DNA of 21,849 bases from positions 1 to 21,849 of the forward strand of contig JAURQY010000030.1 of the NCBI GenBank assembly GCA_030835875.1, given 5' to 3'. The DNA comes from Nitriliruptorales bacterium. Lineage in GTDB: Bacteria > Actinomycetota > Nitriliruptoria > Nitriliruptorales > Nitriliruptoraceae. The stretch's first letter is position 1. Every line of letters begins with the position of its first letter. The notes beneath the pieces were generated by a model that did not search any database, was not told the DNA's origin, and saw nothing but the letters and a program-made list of their open reading frames with translations. Shown here piece after piece: positions 14,698 to 21,849 of the stretch. A program made the position numbers and the translations under genes.

Positions 14698-15686
14698 GCG
14701 CCCCCGACGAGGACGGTGGCACCGTCCACCTCGTGGTCGGTGACGCCGCGGACGGCGCTCGGCTCGACGTGATGCTCGCGGAGGCGCTCGGGATCTCGCG
14801 CAGCGCCGCCGCCCACCGCATCGACGCGGGCGACGTCACGGTCGGCGGCCGGGCGGCGCGACGCAGCCGGATCCTCGTCGCCGGTGAGACGGTCGCCGTC
14901 CTCGCGTCCCGCCCCGTCGAGGTCGGTCCACCACCCGCGCTCCCGCCCGTGCGCTACCGCGACGAGCACCTGCTCGTGCTCGCCAAGCCGCCCGGGCTCG
15001 TCGTGCATCCGGGGGCCGGGCATACGGGCGACACGCTGGTCGACGCGCTGCAGGCGGCCGGCGTCCCGCTCGCGGACGTCGGCGAACCGACTCGCCCCGG
15101 CATCGTGCATCGTCTCGACCGCGACACGTCCGGCCTGCTCGTCGTCGCCTCGACCGACGCCGCCCACGAGGGCCTCGTCCGGATGCTCGGGGACCGGCAG
15201 GTCGTCCGGCACTATGTCGCACTCACCGTGGGGGCGCCAGCGGAGCGTCGCGGGGTCGTCAACGCGCCACTCGGGCGTCACCCGACGCAGCGCACCCGGT
15301 TCGCGGTCGTCGACGACGGCCGGCCGGCGCGCACGCGGTTCCGCGTGCTCGAGGACGCACCGGTCGCGGTCGACGGCAGCGGCTCGCGCCAGGTGAGCTC
15401 CGTCGTGTGCGCGCTCGAGACGGGCCGGACGCACCAGATCCGCGTCCACCTCGAGGCGATCGGTGCGCCGGTCGCCGGTGACCCGGTCTACGGGCCCGAC
15501 GGCGCCCTCGCCGGTCGACTCGGGCTCGGGCGGCCGGCGCTGCACGCCGCGCACCTCGCGTTCACCCATCCGGTCACCGGCCAGGCCGTCGCCGTGACCG
15601 AGCCGCTGCCCGACGACCTCACCGAGGCGTGGCGCCGCGCGGGGCTCACCCCGCCGGGACCGGAGGTCGTGGTCGGCGGACCGTGA
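14694..15686 (+). CDS. rluD: 23S rRNA pseudouridine synthase, RluD/RluA family
   Basis: This 330-residue protein belongs to the RluA family, which isomerises uridines in rRNA; E. coli RluD makes the 1911/1915/1917 pseudouridines of helix 69. An S4 RNA-binding domain occupies about residues 20-75 (RLDVMLAEALGISRSAAAHRI). The catalytic domain follows, with YRDEHLLVLAKPPGLVVHP, the active-site motif HRLDRDTSGLLV (catalytic D142), and GRTHQIRVHL, then PVAGDPVYG. The S4 domain plus the position after lspA point to the RluD subgroup, though the exact target site is not proved. The ATG overlaps the lspA stop (ATGA). The three-gene unit traR-lspA-rluD ends here, 86 bp before dnaE. Confidence 0.92.
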   Translation: MSAPDEDGGTVHLVVGDAADGARLDVMLAEALGISRSAAAHRIDAGDVTVGGRAARRSRILVAGETVAVLASRPVEVGPPPALPPVRYRDEHLLVLAKPPGLVVHPGAGHTGDTLVDALQAAGVPLADVGEPTRPGIVHRLDRDTSGLLVVASTDAAHEGLVRMLGDRQVVRHYVALTVGAPAERRGVVNAPLGRHPTQRTRFAVVDDGRPARTRFRVLEDAPVAVDGSGSRQVSSVVCALETGRTHQIRVHLEAIGAPVAGDPVYGPDGALAGRLGLGRPALHAAHLAFTHPVTGQAVAVTEPLPDDLTEAWRRAGLTPPGPEVVVGGP

Positions 15687-15730
15687 GCCGGGCGTCCGCG
15701 CGCACGCTCGGGAGTCGGGTCGGTCGCCGC

Positions 15731-15739
15731 TGCTAGGTT
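15731..15739 (+). promoter_or_regulatory. Candidate extended -10 promoter for dnaE
   Basis: TGCTAGGTT is an extended -10 (TGn plus TAnnnT) in the 86-bp gap before dnaE. It would start transcripts near 15746, leaving a leader of about 27 nt that includes the GGAGG at 15757-15761. No -35 like TTGAC is seen, which extended -10 promoters may tolerate. Confidence 0.4.
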
Positions 15740-15772
15740 CGCGCGCCCACCCGTCCGGAGGTCCCGCGCAGC

Positions 15773-18700
15773 ATGTCCACGGGTGCGGCGGCAGCGAGCG
15801 GCGGGGCGGGACGCGGCTTCGTCCACCTGCACGTCCACTCCGAGTACTCGATGCTGGACGGCGCGTCGCGTGTCGACGACCTGCTCGACGCGGTCGAGCG
15901 TGACGGGCAGCCCGGCGTCGCGATCACCGACCACGGCGTGCTCTTCGGGCTCGTCGAGTTCCACCGCGCCGCCACGAAGCGTGGGCTGAACCCGATCCTC
16001 GGCTCCGAGCTCTACCAGGCCGTCGGGTCGCGCCGCGACCAGGAGAGCGGTGGTGCCGACGGCAAGCAGCGCGCCTACCACCTGACCGTCCTCGCGCAGG
16101 ACGACACCGGTTACCGCAACCTGATGGCACTGTCGAGCCGGGCCTACCTCGAGGGCTACTGGTACAAGCCGCGCATCGACCTCGAGCTGCTCGAGGAGCA
16201 CCACGCGGGCCTGATCGTGCTGTCGGGCTGCCTCGGCTCCGAGGTGAACCAGTTCCTGCTGCGCGGGGACGAGGCGTCCGCACGTCGCGTGATGGCTGAC
16301 ATGCGCGACCTGCTCGGACCAGAGCGCTACTTCGTGGAGCTGCAGGACCACGGCATCCCTGAGCAGCGGCGCGTGTGGCCGCTGCTCGAGCGGCTCGCCG
16401 GCGAGCTCGGGCTGCGCACGGTCATCACCAACGACACGCACTACACGAGCGCCGACGACGTCGCCGCGCACGACGCGCTGCTGTGCATCCAGACGGGGTC
16501 GAAGCTCACCGACCCGGGCCGGTTCCGCTTCGAGTCCGACCAGTTCTTCGTCAAGACCGCCGCGCAGATGCGGGCAGCGTTCCCTGACCATGGGCATGCG
16601 CTCGACACGACGCTCGACATCGCGGAGCGATGCGACGCCCGCATCGACTTCGACCTCGACCTCCTTCCACGGTTCCCCGTCCCGGAGGGACGGACGGAGG
16701 CCGAGCAACTGCGCGCGATGGTGATGGAGGGTGCGCGCGAGCGTTACGGCAGCCCGCTCCCGACCGCGGTCGCCGAGCGCGTCGAGTACGAGCTCGGGGT
16801 CATCGAGCAGATGGGCTTCCCCGCCTACTTCCTCATCGTCGCCGACCTCTGCCGTCACGCACGCTCCGTCGGCATCCGCGTCGGTCCCGGCCGCGGCTCA
16901 GCCGGCGGTTCCGTCGTCGCCTACTGCGCCGACATCACCCGCGTCGACCCGATCCGGCACGGCCTGATCTTCGAGCGCTTCCTCAACCCGGCCCGCATCC
17001 AGATGCCGGACATCGACATCGACTTCGACGACCGTCGCCGCGGTGAGATGATCCGCTACGCCGCCGAGCGCTACGGCGCGGACCACGTCGCGCAGATCGT
17101 GACGTTCGGGACCATCAAGGCGAAGTCGGGCATCCGCGACGCCGCACGCGTGCTCGACGAGCCCTTCAAGGTCGGTGACGACCTCGCCAAGATGATGCCG
17201 CCGGCCGTGCAGGGCATCGAGGCGACCCTCGAGGAGGCGTTCGCCAAGTCGACCGAGCTCCGCGCGGCACGGGAGAAGCCGGAGTACCGCGAGGTCCTCG
17301 AGGTCGCCGCACGGCTCGAGGGCCTCAAGCGGCATCATGGCATCCACGCGGCCGCGGTCATCATCGGCGCGCGACCGCTGTCGGAGGTCGTGCCGCTCAT
17401 GCGCGCCGAGGGCGGTGAGATCCTCACGCAGTACGAGATGGGTGCCGCCGAGGCCATCGGGCTGCTCAAGATGGACTTCCTCGGGCTTCGGAACCTCACC
17501 GTCCTGTCCGACGCCGAGCGCCACGTACGCAACAACCGCGGCGTCGCCCTCGACATGGACGACCCGGCCGTCCTCGGGGACATGGACGACCCGCGCACGT
17601 TCGAGATGCTGAGCACCGGCGACACGCTCGGCGTGTTCCAGCTCGACTCGGCGGGGATGCAGGCGCTCGTGCGTCGGCTCAAGCCGACACGCTTCGAGGA
17701 CATCTCCGCGCTGCTCGCCCTCTACCGGCCGGGTCCGCTCGGCATGAACATGCACACCGCGTTCGCGGACCGGAAGAACGGTCTCGAGGACGTCGTGCAC
17801 GACCATCCCGACCTCGAGGCGATCCTCGGAGAGACGTACGGCGTCATCGTCTACCAGGAACAGGTCATGCAGATCGCGACCGACCTGTGCGGCTTCACGA
17901 TGGCCGAGGCCGACGCGCTGCGCAAGGCCGTCGGCAAGAAGCAGCGCGACCTGATGGAGGCGCAGCGCGACAAGTTCGTGTCGGGCGGTCACGCGAAGGG
18001 CTACGAGCAGCGCTTCGTGAAGCGACTGTGGGACCTCATCGAGAAGTTCGCCGAGTACGGCTTCAACAAGGCCCACACGGTCGCGTACGGCGTCGTCAGC
18101 TACCAGACCGCCTACCTCAAGGCGCACTACCCGGTCGAGTACATGGCGGCGCTGCTGACGAGCGTGCGCAACAACAAGGACAACAAGCCGCTCTACCTCA
18201 ACGAGTGCCGACGGCTCGGCATCCCCGTGCGGCTCCCCGACGTGAACGCGTCCGAGGCGGACTTCACGCCGCGTGGTGAGGAGATCCTCTTCGGGCTCGC
18301 AGCCGTCCGCGGTGTCGGGGAGGGCGTCGTCGAGCGCATCGTCGCTGCGCGCACGGAGAAGGGTGCGTTCACCGACTTCGCCGACTTCTGCACGAAGGTC
18401 GACGCGAGCGTGCTCAACCGGACGGTCCTCGAGAACCTCGTCCGAGCCGGCGCGTTCGTCGGGCTCGGTCATCCGCGCCGCGGTCTGCTCGCCGTCTACG
18501 AGGGCATCGTCGCCGATGCGCTGGGGCGCAAGCGCGCCGAGGCCGCCGGCCAGTTCAGCCTGTTCGACGAGCCGAGCGACAACGGCGGTGGCGTGGAGGC
18601 GCCGGCGGTCGAGGTGCCGGATGACGAGTTCCCCGGTCGCGAGCTGCTCAAGCTGGAGCGGGACCTGCTCGGGCTGTACGTCTCGTCGCATCCGCTCGAC

Positions 18701-19321
18701 GGGACGGAAGCCGTCCTCGGCTCCCTCACCGACACGACCGTCGCAGAGCTCGGGGAGCGGGCGGACGGTGCGACGGTCACCGTCGGTGGCGTGCTCACCA
18801 CCGTCGCGAAGAAGTTCACCCGGAAGGGTGACACCTATCTGACCGGTGTGCTCGAGGACCTCACCGGGCAGGTGGAGGTCGTGTTCTGGCCATCGACCTA
18901 CCGGGTCGCTCATGAGGTCCTGCTCGAGGACGCGGTGCTCGTCCTGCGCGGTCGCGTCGAGCGGCGCGACGAGACCGTGAAGCTCACCGCCGACGCCGTC
19001 ACCCCGCCGGACCTGTCCGAGGCGCTCGGTCAGCCGCTCGTGATCCGCTTCGCGGCCGGACAGCTCACCCCCGACGCGATCGCGCGGCTCGAAGGCGTGC
19101 TCGCGGGGCATCCCGGGGCAGCACCGGTCGCGGTCGAGGTCGCGACCGCCGAGGGCGGTGCGCAGCGCTTCCGGCTCGGTGACCGCTTCCGGGTCGAGCG
19201 GCGCCCGGGACTCTTCGGGGAGCTCAAGGCCACCTTCGGTCCGGACGCCGTCGAGGACGTCGCCGTTCGCACGCTCGCCGCGCCCGAGGAGGACATCCCC
19301 GTCTGGCGCCGCGCCGGGTGA
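15773..19321 (+). CDS. dnaE: DNA polymerase III alpha subunit DnaE (DnaE1 type)
   Basis: DnaE is the replicative polymerase of the Pol III holoenzyme. The 1182-residue product has an N-terminal PHP domain (FVHLHVHSEYSML from residue 16), with the histidines that in actinobacterial DnaE1 support proofreading. The polymerase palm contains PDIDIDFDD (D413 and D415 catalytic) and KMDFLGL (D568, the third carboxylate). The fingers contain EQVMQIA and FNKAHTVAYG. A helix-hairpin-helix (AAVRGVGEGVVERI), an internal beta-clamp-binding motif QFSLF (927-931) and an OB fold (VTVGGVLTTVAKKFTRKG) follow, with a C-terminal tau-binding-like region. Full PHP and clamp motifs argue for the essential DnaE1, not the mutagenic DnaE2. 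Start ATG 15773 has GGAGG at 15757-15761, a slightly long spacing of 11. Confidence 0.97.
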   Translation: MSTGAAAASGGAGRGFVHLHVHSEYSMLDGASRVDDLLDAVERDGQPGVAITDHGVLFGLVEFHRAATKRGLNPILGSELYQAVGSRRDQESGGADGKQRAYHLTVLAQDDTGYRNLMALSSRAYLEGYWYKPRIDLELLEEHHAGLIVLSGCLGSEVNQFLLRGDEASARRVMADMRDLLGPERYFVELQDHGIPEQRRVWPLLERLAGELGLRTVITNDTHYTSADDVAAHDALLCIQTGSKLTDPGRFRFESDQFFVKTAAQMRAAFPDHGHALDTTLDIAERCDARIDFDLDLLPRFPVPEGRTEAEQLRAMVMEGARERYGSPLPTAVAERVEYELGVIEQMGFPAYFLIVADLCRHARSVGIRVGPGRGSAGGSVVAYCADITRVDPIRHGLIFERFLNPARIQMPDIDIDFDDRRRGEMIRYAAERYGADHVAQIVTFGTIKAKSGIRDAARVLDEPFKVGDDLAKMMPPAVQGIEATLEEAFAKSTELRAAREKPEYREVLEVAARLEGLKRHHGIHAAAVIIGARPLSEVVPLMRAEGGEILTQYEMGAAEAIGLLKMDFLGLRNLTVLSDAERHVRNNRGVALDMDDPAVLGDMDDPRTFEMLSTGDTLGVFQLDSAGMQALVRRLKPTRFEDISALLALYRPGPLGMNMHTAFADRKNGLEDVVHDHPDLEAILGETYGVIVYQEQVMQIATDLCGFTMAEADALRKAVGKKQRDLMEAQRDKFVSGGHAKGYEQRFVKRLWDLIEKFAEYGFNKAHTVAYGVVSYQTAYLKAHYPVEYMAALLTSVRNNKDNKPLYLNECRRLGIPVRLPDVNASEADFTPRGEEILFGLAAVRGVGEGVVERIVAARTEKGAFTDFADFCTKVDASVLNRTVLENLVRAGAFVGLGHPRRGLLAVYEGIVADALGRKRAEAAGQFSLFDEPSDNGGGVEAPAVEVPDDEFPGRELLKLERDLLGLYVSSHPLDGTEAVLGSLTDTTVAELGERADGATVTVGGVLTTVAKKFTRKGDTYLTGVLEDLTGQVEVVFWPSTYRVAHEVLLEDAVLVLRGRVERRDETVKLTADAVTPPDLSEALGQPLVIRFAAGQLTPDAIARLEGVLAGHPGAAPVAVEVATAEGGAQRFRLGDRFRVERRPGLFGELKATFGPDAVEDVAVRTLAAPEEDIPVWRRAG

Positions 19322-19338
19322 CCGGCCGGCACGGGGGT

Positions 19339-19378
19339 CGGCACCGGTAGCCTCCGCGTCGGCGGGATCCCGGTGCCG
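19339..19378. promoter_or_regulatory. 9-bp inverted repeat flanking a -10-like box upstream of hisD
   Basis: CGGCACCGG (19339-19347) and its exact complement CCGGTGCCG (19370-19378) enclose 22 bp that begin with TAGCCT (19348-19353), a TAnnnT box. The arrangement could be an operator over the hisD promoter, or a dnaE terminator or hisD leader hairpin. No T-tract or His-codon leader peptide is apparent. It is identified by eye in very GC-rich DNA. Confidence 0.4.
19348..19353 (+). promoter_or_regulatory. Candidate -10 box for the hisD operon
   Basis: TAGCCT (TAnnnT) lies 71 bp before the hisD ATG, inside the loop of the 19339-19378 inverted repeat. No TTGAC-like -35 is found 16-18 bp upstream, so confidence is low. 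Confidence 0.3.
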
Positions 19379-19424
19379 TCCGTCAGGCCCGCCTCGATCG
19401 TCGGCCGTCACCTCTGGAGCCGCC

Positions 19425-20750
19425 ATGTCCCGCCTGCGTGTCCTCGACCTCCGGGGCGACCGCAGCGACCCGCGGGACCGGATGCCACGGCCCCGCGTCG
19501 ACCTCGAGCAGGCGCGTGCCGGGGTCGTCGACACGCTCGCTGCGGTCGCGCGTGACGGTGACGACGCGCTCGCGTCGCTCACCCTCCGCTTCGACGGCGT
19601 CGACGTCGACGGCGGCCTCATCGTCCCCGATGACGTGCTCGACCGCGCCCTCGCCGGGCTCGACCCGGCGCTGCGCCGGGCGATCGAGCGTGCCGCCGAC
19701 CAGGTCCGCTGGTTCCACGAGCGTGCCCGGCCGCAGGACTGGGAGGACGCGCGTGACGGTGCCCGCATGGGCGTGTGGCACCGGCCCGTCAGCCGTGCCG
19801 GCGTGTACGTGCCGGGCGGCAAGGCCGTCTACCCGTCCACCGTCATCATGACGGTCGTCCCCGCGCAGGTCGCAGGTGTCGACGAGATCGTGCTCTGTAC
19901 GCCCCCCACCGGCGTCGGTCCCGATGGTGCGCCCGACGGCTGGCCAGACCGGACCATCCTCGCCGCCGCCCGGCTGCTCGGCGTCGACCGCGTCGTGCGG
20001 GTCGGCGGTGCGCAGGCCGTCGCTGCGATGGCGGACGGCACCGCGAGCGTCCCTCGCTGCGACGTCGTCGTCGGACCGGGCAACCTCTACGTGTCGCTCG
20101 CGAAGCAGCTCCTCGCTGCTGAGGGTCGCATCGGCACCGACGGGTATGCCGGGCCGACCGAGATCGGCATCGTCGCGGACGACACCGCCGACCCGATGGT
20201 GCTCGCTGCCGACCTCGTCGCGCAGGCGGAGCACGACGAGCTCGCCACGGTGCTGCTGGTCACGACCGATGCGGCGTCCGTCGACGCCGTCGAGGCAGCG
20301 CTCGAGCGCGAGGTCGAGCGGACCCACCACCGCGAGCGTGTGGAGGCCGCGCTCGCCGGACAGGGGACGGTGGCGCTCGTCGACGACCTCGACCACGCGG
20401 TCGTGGTCGCCGAGGCGTTCGCCGCCGAGCACCTCGAGGTCCACACGCGCGACGCACGCAGCGTCGCCGAGCGCATCCGCTACGCCGGGACGACGTTCGT
20501 CGGCGCGACGACGCCGGTGAGCCTCGGTGACTATGCGGCCGGCCCGAACCACACGCTGCCGACCTCGGGCACCGCGCGCTTCCGGGGTGGTCTCACGACG
20601 TCCTCGTTCCTCGTCCCGGTCAACTTCGTCGAGTACGACCGAGCCGCGCTCGAGGACCTCGCGGACAGCGTCCGCGTGCTCTCTGAGGCGGAGCACCTGC
20701 CGGCGCACTGGCGTGCGGTCGAGGTCCGGCTCGAGGGCGACGTGTCATGA
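19425..20750 (+). CDS. hisD: Histidinol dehydrogenase HisD
   Basis: HisD carries out the last two NAD-dependent oxidations of histidine synthesis, histidinol to histidine, using a bound zinc. The 441-residue product is the standard length. It shows SRAGVYVPGGKAVYPSTVIM, GPGNLYV, GPTEIGI, and AQAEHDE with zinc ligands Q267 and H270. The catalytic pair E335/H336 is in AEHLEV; DYAAGPNHTLPTSGTARF carries zinc ligand D369, and a C-terminal His in PAHW (H428) is the likely fourth ligand. ATG 19425 has GGAG at 19416-19419. The upstream in-frame extension lies within dnaE and looks spurious. Its stop overlaps hisC (ATGA), as in a typical actinobacterial hisDC operon. Confidence 0.97.
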   Translation: MSRLRVLDLRGDRSDPRDRMPRPRVDLEQARAGVVDTLAAVARDGDDALASLTLRFDGVDVDGGLIVPDDVLDRALAGLDPALRRAIERAADQVRWFHERARPQDWEDARDGARMGVWHRPVSRAGVYVPGGKAVYPSTVIMTVVPAQVAGVDEIVLCTPPTGVGPDGAPDGWPDRTILAAARLLGVDRVVRVGGAQAVAAMADGTASVPRCDVVVGPGNLYVSLAKQLLAAEGRIGTDGYAGPTEIGIVADDTADPMVLAADLVAQAEHDELATVLLVTTDAASVDAVEAALEREVERTHHRERVEAALAGQGTVALVDDLDHAVVVAEAFAAEHLEVHTRDARSVAERIRYAGTTFVGATTPVSLGDYAAGPNHTLPTSGTARFRGGLTTSSFLVPVNFVEYDRAALEDLADSVRVLSEAEHLPAHWRAVEVRLEGDVS

Positions 20751-21849
20751 GCGCCTCATCACCGGCCGCGCGTTCAGGGCGTCCTGCGGTTCGCGACGAT
20801 CTGAGCGGAGTGGAACCGTACGGAGCGCCGCAGCTCGATGTGCCCGTCCGCCTCAACACGAATGAGACTCCTTTCCCACCACCGGAGGAGTTCCTTGAGG
20901 AACTTGGGCAGCGGGTCCGCTCATTGGACCTCAATCGCTACCCGGATCGTGATGCGCTCGAACTCCGCGCAAGACTGGCAGCTCGTGAAGCGTTGGATCC
21001 GTCCCAGGTGTGGGTCGCGAACGGTTCGAACGAAGTGCTGATGCAGTTGCTCCAGGCCTATGGCGGTGTCGGACGGAGTGCTTTGCTGTTCAAGCCGGGC
21101 TACTCGATGAACGTCGATCTCTGCCGCACCACACAGACATCCGTCCGGACCATCGAACTTCCCGATGATGGTCTCCTGACGAGCGACATCATTTCCCGCG
21201 ACGTTGCGAGTGCTGTCATCGATGAGAAGCCAGCGATCACGTTCCTCGCGAACCCGAACAACCCGACCGGCGCACTCGTCGACCACGCGACCGTCCGCGC
21301 ACTGCATGACACCGTAGGCGGGCTGCTCGTCGTCGACGAGGCGTACGTCGAGTTCGCGGGGCCCGATGCGTCGGTCCGGCCGCTGCTCGACGAGCTGCCG
21401 CGGCTCGTCGTCAGCCGCACCTTCTCCAAAGCGTTCCGACTGGCCGGGCTGCGCCTCGGCTACCTGCTCGGCCCGGCGTCGCTCGTCGAGGACCTGCTGC
21501 GCGTCCGGCTGCCCTACCACCTGGACGCGGTCACACAGCTCGCCGGACTGATCGCGCTCGAGCAGGAGGACGCGTTCCTCGGCCATCGCCAGCGGACCGT
21601 CGACGAGCGGGAACGGGTCCGGTCGGCGCTCGAGCGGATGGACGGCGTGGCGGTGTTGCCCTCGGCCGCGAACTTCCTCCTGCTCCACACGGACCGAACG
21701 GACGTGTTCGCGCGCCTGCTGGACCACGGGGTGCTCGTGCGTGACCTATCGTCCGCGGTCGGACGTCCCGGAACCTGGCGTGTCACGGTCGGCACACCGG
21801 GGGAGAACGACCGCTTCCTCACCGCCCTCGCCGACGTGCTCGTCGACGA
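20747..21849 (+). CDS. hisC: Histidinol-phosphate aminotransferase HisC (3' partial, mosaic base composition)
   Basis: HisC is the PLP-dependent transaminase acting on imidazole-acetol phosphate in histidine synthesis. About 367 codons are visible with no stop before the window ends, close to the full length of the family. Motifs are VRLNTNETPFPPP near the N-terminus, LNRYPDRDALELR, ANGSNEVLMQLL, ANPNNPTG (168-175), VVDEAYVEF, and the PLP lysine K228 in SRTFSKAFRLAGLRLGY. The ATG overlaps the hisD stop by ATGA, with GAGGG at 20733-20737. Base composition is odd. From about 20881 to 21240 GC is roughly 59%, with codons such as AAT, ATT, CTT, TTG, AGA and CCA that are rare in neighbouring genes. 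From about 21241 on it returns to about 70% or more. The protein stays in family throughout, so the gene appears functional. Confidence 0.96.
   Translation, partial: MSASSPAARSGRPAVRDDLSGVEPYGAPQLDVPVRLNTNETPFPPPEEFLEELGQRVRSLDLNRYPDRDALELRARLAAREALDPSQVWVANGSNEVLMQLLQAYGGVGRSALLFKPGYSMNVDLCRTTQTSVRTIELPDDGLLTSDIISRDVASAVIDEKPAITFLANPNNPTGALVDHATVRALHDTVGGLLVVDEAYVEFAGPDASVRPLLDELPRLVVSRTFSKAFRLAGLRLGYLLGPASLVEDLLRVRLPYHLDAVTQLAGLIALEQEDAFLGHRQRTVDERERVRSALERMDGVAVLPSAANFLLLHTDRTDVFARLLDHGVLVRDLSSAVGRPGTWRVTVGTPGENDRFLTALADVLVD

Noticed and set aside
19322..19424. Histidine attenuator leader peptide before hisD
   Set aside because: No short frame with consecutive His codons and no terminator with a T-tract is present.
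16898..19822. 974-codon open frame on the minus strand across dnaE and hisD
   Set aside because: It is antisense to a clear DnaE, is rich in Arg/Glu/Asp/Val/His as expected from mirrored GC-rich codons, crosses a gene boundary and has no recognisable domain.

Overview
The window is a 21.8 kb stretch of very GC-rich chromosome (mostly above 70% GC). It carries the end of a dcw (division and cell wall) cluster, then translation, lipoprotein and replication genes, and finishes at the start of a histidine operon. The organism is most likely an actinobacterium. FtsZ has the GEGGGTGTG form of the GTP loop usual in that phylum. There is no ftsA between ftsQ and ftsZ. The run ftsZ-pgeF-yggS-sepF-yggT ... 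ileS-traR/dksA-lspA-rluD ... dnaE ... hisD-hisC matches the order I remember from Streptomyces. The murC-murB-ftsQ arrangement and the missing murD and divIVA suggest a deep-branching lineage (for example Nitriliruptoria-like), but that placement is inference.

Layout. (1) 1-6229, plus strand: mraY (5' end outside the window), ftsW, murG, murC, murB and ftsQ are packed with overlaps or 1-nt gaps. They form one translationally coupled unit for lipid I/II synthesis, UDP-MurNAc synthesis and the divisome. (2) 6230-6431: a 202-bp gap holding a hairpin, a good SigA-type promoter and a 30-nt inverted repeat just upstream of ftsZ. (3) 6432-9894, plus: ftsZ, pgeF, yggS, sepF and yggT, covering the division ring, its membrane anchor and the usual housekeeping companions. 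(4) 9880-13688, minus: ileS and a small HExxH protein overlapping it by ATGA, inserted head-on into an otherwise plus-strand region and meeting yggT tail to tail. (5) 13799-15686, plus: a TraR/DksA zinc-finger gene, lspA and rluD. (6) 15773-19321: dnaE, the replicative polymerase alpha subunit. (7) 19425-21849: hisD and hisC, the latter running off the window end.

There is no stretch over 300 bp without a gene. I see no tRNA, rRNA, CRISPR array, insertion sequence or phage gene. I found no plainly novel multi-gene system; this is mostly core chromosome. The most interesting points are a patch of clearly lower GC and foreign-looking codon use in the first half of hisC, the absence of murD and divIVA from their usual slots, an inverted ileS/HExxH pair, a probable CTG start for lspA, and inverted repeats in the ftsZ and hisD leaders. 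Promoter and hairpin calls were made by eye and are tentative.
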